Assembly: GCA_905215115.1 (NCBI GenBank)
Contig: CAJMOP010000120.1
Location: 1-5,759 of the forward strand
Length of the DNA stretch: 5,759 nt
Reading direction: 5' to 3'
Source: an uncultured bacterium
Lineage (GTDB): Bacteria > Actinomycetota > Coriobacteriia > Coriobacteriales > Coriobacteriaceae
In this document: positions 4,098 through 5,759 of the stretch, piece after piece
Layout: every line of letters starts with the position of its first letter
Position numbering within the stretch: position 1 is the stretch's first letter
The notes under the pieces: generated by a model
The model's database searches: none
What the model was told of the DNA's origin: nothing
What the model saw: the letters and a program-made list of their open reading frames with translations, nothing else
Translations under genes and position numbers: made by a program

Positions 4098-5669
4098 CTA
4101 TAGTGGCAGGCCTTGTCCGAGCATGGCGATGGCGCTCATGAGGACCAGCATGCCGGCGGCGTAGGGCAGCACGGCGCTCAGGAGTTCGGCGTCCTTGCCG
4201 CGCACGCGTACGGCGGCAAGACCAATGGCGAGCGTCTGCGGCGAGATCATCTTGCCGGCGGCGACACCCAGGGCGTTCAGCGCGACCATCCAGTAGTCAC
4301 TCACGCCCAGCGCCGTAGCCGCCTGGCTCTGGATGGGACCGAACAGCATGCCCGACGACGTGCCCGAACCGGTCACGAACGCACCGACGGCACCGATCCA
4401 CGGGGCCAGAATCGGGTACAAACTACCGGCGACGGCGATACAGAACGCGCTGATCGACGAGATCATGCCCGCATAGCCCATCACCTTGGCGCAGCCCAGC
4501 ACCGAAAGCATGGTAATGACCGTCGGCATCATCTGCTTGACAGTCGCGGCCAGCACCTCGCCCATCAAGCGCGGCGAAGCGCCCTGAATGGCACCGCCGA
4601 CAAACGCAGCCAGGAAAATCCAAACACCCGGCGTGTTGATCCACGAAAACGTAAGCGTACCGGGGTTCTCGCCGCAATATACCTGCACGTGACTCGCAAA
4701 CGGCGCGAGCGCGGCATGTACAACGGGCACCAGGTTGGACGTACCCAGCAGCAGAACAAAAATCAGGATGAAGCACGACCAGGCAGAAAGCGCCGACTTA
4801 ACGGTGAGCTGTTCGCCGGCCTCGATATTCATGTGAAAGCGTGCGTCCAGATGCCCCGACTTCTCGGCACGCATAGCAAGCGCAGCTGTCAGCCCGAGCG
4901 AAACGATAGAACCGACGACGACGGCAAGCTCGGGACCCACAAACCTAGCAACGACCAGAGCCGCACCGGCAAAGGACACGCCGGAGAGCACGGCGATGCC
5001 CGCCGCGCCACGTAGGCGCTCGGCAACGCCTGCAACGTTGCCCTGGTCCTCGGCAACACGACCAGCAACCAGTACGATAAACAGCGGCATCATCACAAAG
5101 AAAGGCGCCAACTGCACCAGCTGAACGGTCGCCAGGTGCAGGGAATCCAGACCCACCAAGTCGGCAACGGACACCGTGGGGATGCCGATGGAGCCGTAGG
5201 GTGTGGGTACGCCGTTGGCCAGCAGGCAGATGAGCACGGCGGGCACGGCCTCAAAACCCAGGCCCGCGAGCATGCCGGCAGGAATGGCGACGGCAGTGCC
5301 AAAACCGGCCATGCCCTCCATAAAACCACCGAAGCACCAGGCCACGAGCAGCGCCAGCAGACGGCGGTCGCTGCTGATGGAGGTGATCATGCTGCCGATC
5401 ACGTCCATGGCGCCCGTGCGAACGCACAGGTTATACGTGAATACCGCGGCGATGATCACCAGGACGATGGGCCACAGAGCCATCAAAAAGCCTTCAAGCG
5501 AGGCGGTCGCGATCTGCGCTGCCGGCAGGTGCCACCATGCGAAGGCAAGCACGCACGAAAGGACAAACGATCCGATAGCGGCCTTCCAAGCTGGCCATTT
5601 AAAGCACAGCAGCATCACGACCAGCCAAATAATCGGCACAAGAGCCAGTAAGAATGCGGCGACGTCCAT
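4098..5669 (-). CDS. lctP: Lactate permease (LctP/LldP family)
   Basis: A 523-residue integral membrane carrier of the lactate permease family (TC 2.A.14), which co-transports lactate, and in some members glycolate, with protons across the cytoplasmic membrane. E. coli LldP has about 550 residues. Hydrophobic segments run nearly end to end, about 12-14 of them, starting with 4-22, 30-46, 61-80 and 103-114. Family blocks are GGFMEGMAGFGTAVAIPAGM (114-133), PYGSIGIPTVSVADLVGLD (157-175), FVTGSGTSSGMLFGPIQSQA (431-450) and GKMISPQTLAIGLAAV (472-487), matching the LldP blocks EGAAGFG, GAIGIP, LTGSDTSS and GKMISPQ. The hydrophilic part near 264-290 is a cytoplasmic or periplasmic loop. The ATG (5667-5669) has AAGGAG nine bases upstream. 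It is complete. It lies 278 bases upstream of pckA on the same strand; import could feed pyruvate and the PEP node, or export could serve fermentation. The exact substrate and direction are not fixed by sequence. Confidence 0.95.
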   Translation of the reverse strand: MDVAAFLLALVPIIWLVVMLLCFKWPAWKAAIGSFVLSCVLAFAWWHLPAAQIATASLEGFLMALWPIVLVIIAAVFTYNLCVRTGAMDVIGSMITSISSDRRLLALLVAWCFGGFMEGMAGFGTAVAIPAGMLAGLGFEAVPAVLICLLANGVPTPYGSIGIPTVSVADLVGLDSLHLATVQLVQLAPFFVMMPLFIVLVAGRVAEDQGNVAGVAERLRGAAGIAVLSGVSFAGAALVVARFVGPELAVVVGSIVSLGLTAALAMRAEKSGHLDARFHMNIEAGEQLTVKSALSAWSCFILIFVLLLGTSNLVPVVHAALAPFASHVQVYCGENPGTLTFSWINTPGVWIFLAAFVGGAIQGASPRLMGEVLAATVKQMMPTVITMLSVLGCAKVMGYAGMISSISAFCIAVAGSLYPILAPWIGAVGAFVTGSGTSSGMLFGPIQSQAATALGVSDYWMVALNALGVAAGKMISPQTLAIGLAAVRVRGKDAELLSAVLPYAAGMLVLMSAIAMLGQGLPL

Positions 5670-5686
5670 AGGTAGAAGCTCCTTGG

Positions 5687-5702
5687 TGCCGCGTGGGCGG
5701 CA
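5687..5702 (-). promoter_or_regulatory. Hairpin abutting the lctP ribosome binding site
   Basis: TGCCGC (5687-5692) and GCGGCA (5697-5702) form a perfect 6-bp stem with a 4-base loop. It ends two bases before the AAGGAG site (5679-5684) in the leader of lctP. A stem this close could affect ribosome access or message stability. A short GC stem can also arise by chance. Confidence 0.3.
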
Positions 5703-5714
5703 TCGGGGGGTGTT

Positions 5715-5730
5715 CCTATAGTTTTGTCAA
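5715..5730 (-). promoter_or_regulatory. Possible lctP promoter elements
   Basis: On the minus strand a perfect -35 consensus TTGACA (5730-5725) is followed by TATAGG (5720-5715), but the two are only four bases apart and so cannot belong to one promoter. TTGACA has no good -10 at 16-18 bases (CCCGAT region), and TATAGG has only GAGCAT at the -35 position. A weak dyad AGTT/AACT (5720-5732) overlaps them. The lctP promoter is probably in this stretch but cannot be fixed. Confidence 0.3.
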
Positions 5731-5759
5731 CTGGGAAATGCTCTCCGTGCGACCGAATC

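Noticed and set aside
4113..5015. A 300-codon open frame on the plus strand antisense to the lactate permease
   Set aside because: The translation is Arg/His/Gly/Asp-rich with no fold signature and lies wholly inside a well-supported membrane protein gene.

Overview
The window reads as chromosomal DNA from a GC-rich actinobacterium, most likely a gut Coriobacteriia of the Collinsella type. Three things suggest this: GC-rich codon use with AGGAG-type ribosome binding sites, the gene types present, and intergenic hairpins built around GGGGAC and CTTAGGGACGTTCC cores that I associate from memory with this class. The taxonomic call is an inference from memory and no search was run. All five genes lie on the minus strand, so transcription runs from high to low coordinates. 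No tRNA, rRNA, CRISPR array, insertion sequence or phage gene is visible.

In order of transcription: (1) 5669-4098, a complete lactate permease (LctP/LldP family) with a short leader. (2) 4097-3820, a 278-base gap. It holds a REP-like inverted repeat abutting the permease stop codon, a 27-base-period direct repeat, and two operator-like dyads in front of the next gene. (3) 3819-2149, pckA, ATP-dependent phosphoenolpyruvate carboxykinase, with all core motifs and an unusual C-terminal tail. (4) 2148-1929, a gap with a terminator-like hairpin for pckA, a good sigma70-type promoter and a leader ending in a second terminator-like hairpin. (5) 1928-1209, a free-standing B3/B4-domain protein related to the editing region of PheT. 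(6) 1208-1036, a gap with a second copy of the terminator-like hairpin and an operator-like dyad. (7) 1035-586, a MarR-family regulator. (8) 466-1, the N-terminal 155 codons of a DegV-family (fatty-acid-binding) protein, cut by the window edge.

Functionally, the permease and PEP carboxykinase fit a C3/C4 carbon node: lactate exchange, then pyruvate/oxaloacetate to PEP or the reverse. The gap between them argues for separate transcription units. MarR followed by DegV resembles the fatty-acid-responsive FabT/FakB theme of other Gram-positives, which is an inference from family membership. The protein genes are ordinary. The interesting material is intergenic: two inverted copies of a 16-bp-stem hairpin bracketing the B3/B4 unit, an attenuator-like or small-RNA-like leader inside that unit, a repeat with mutually exclusive folds behind the permease, and a palindrome pair in front of pckA.
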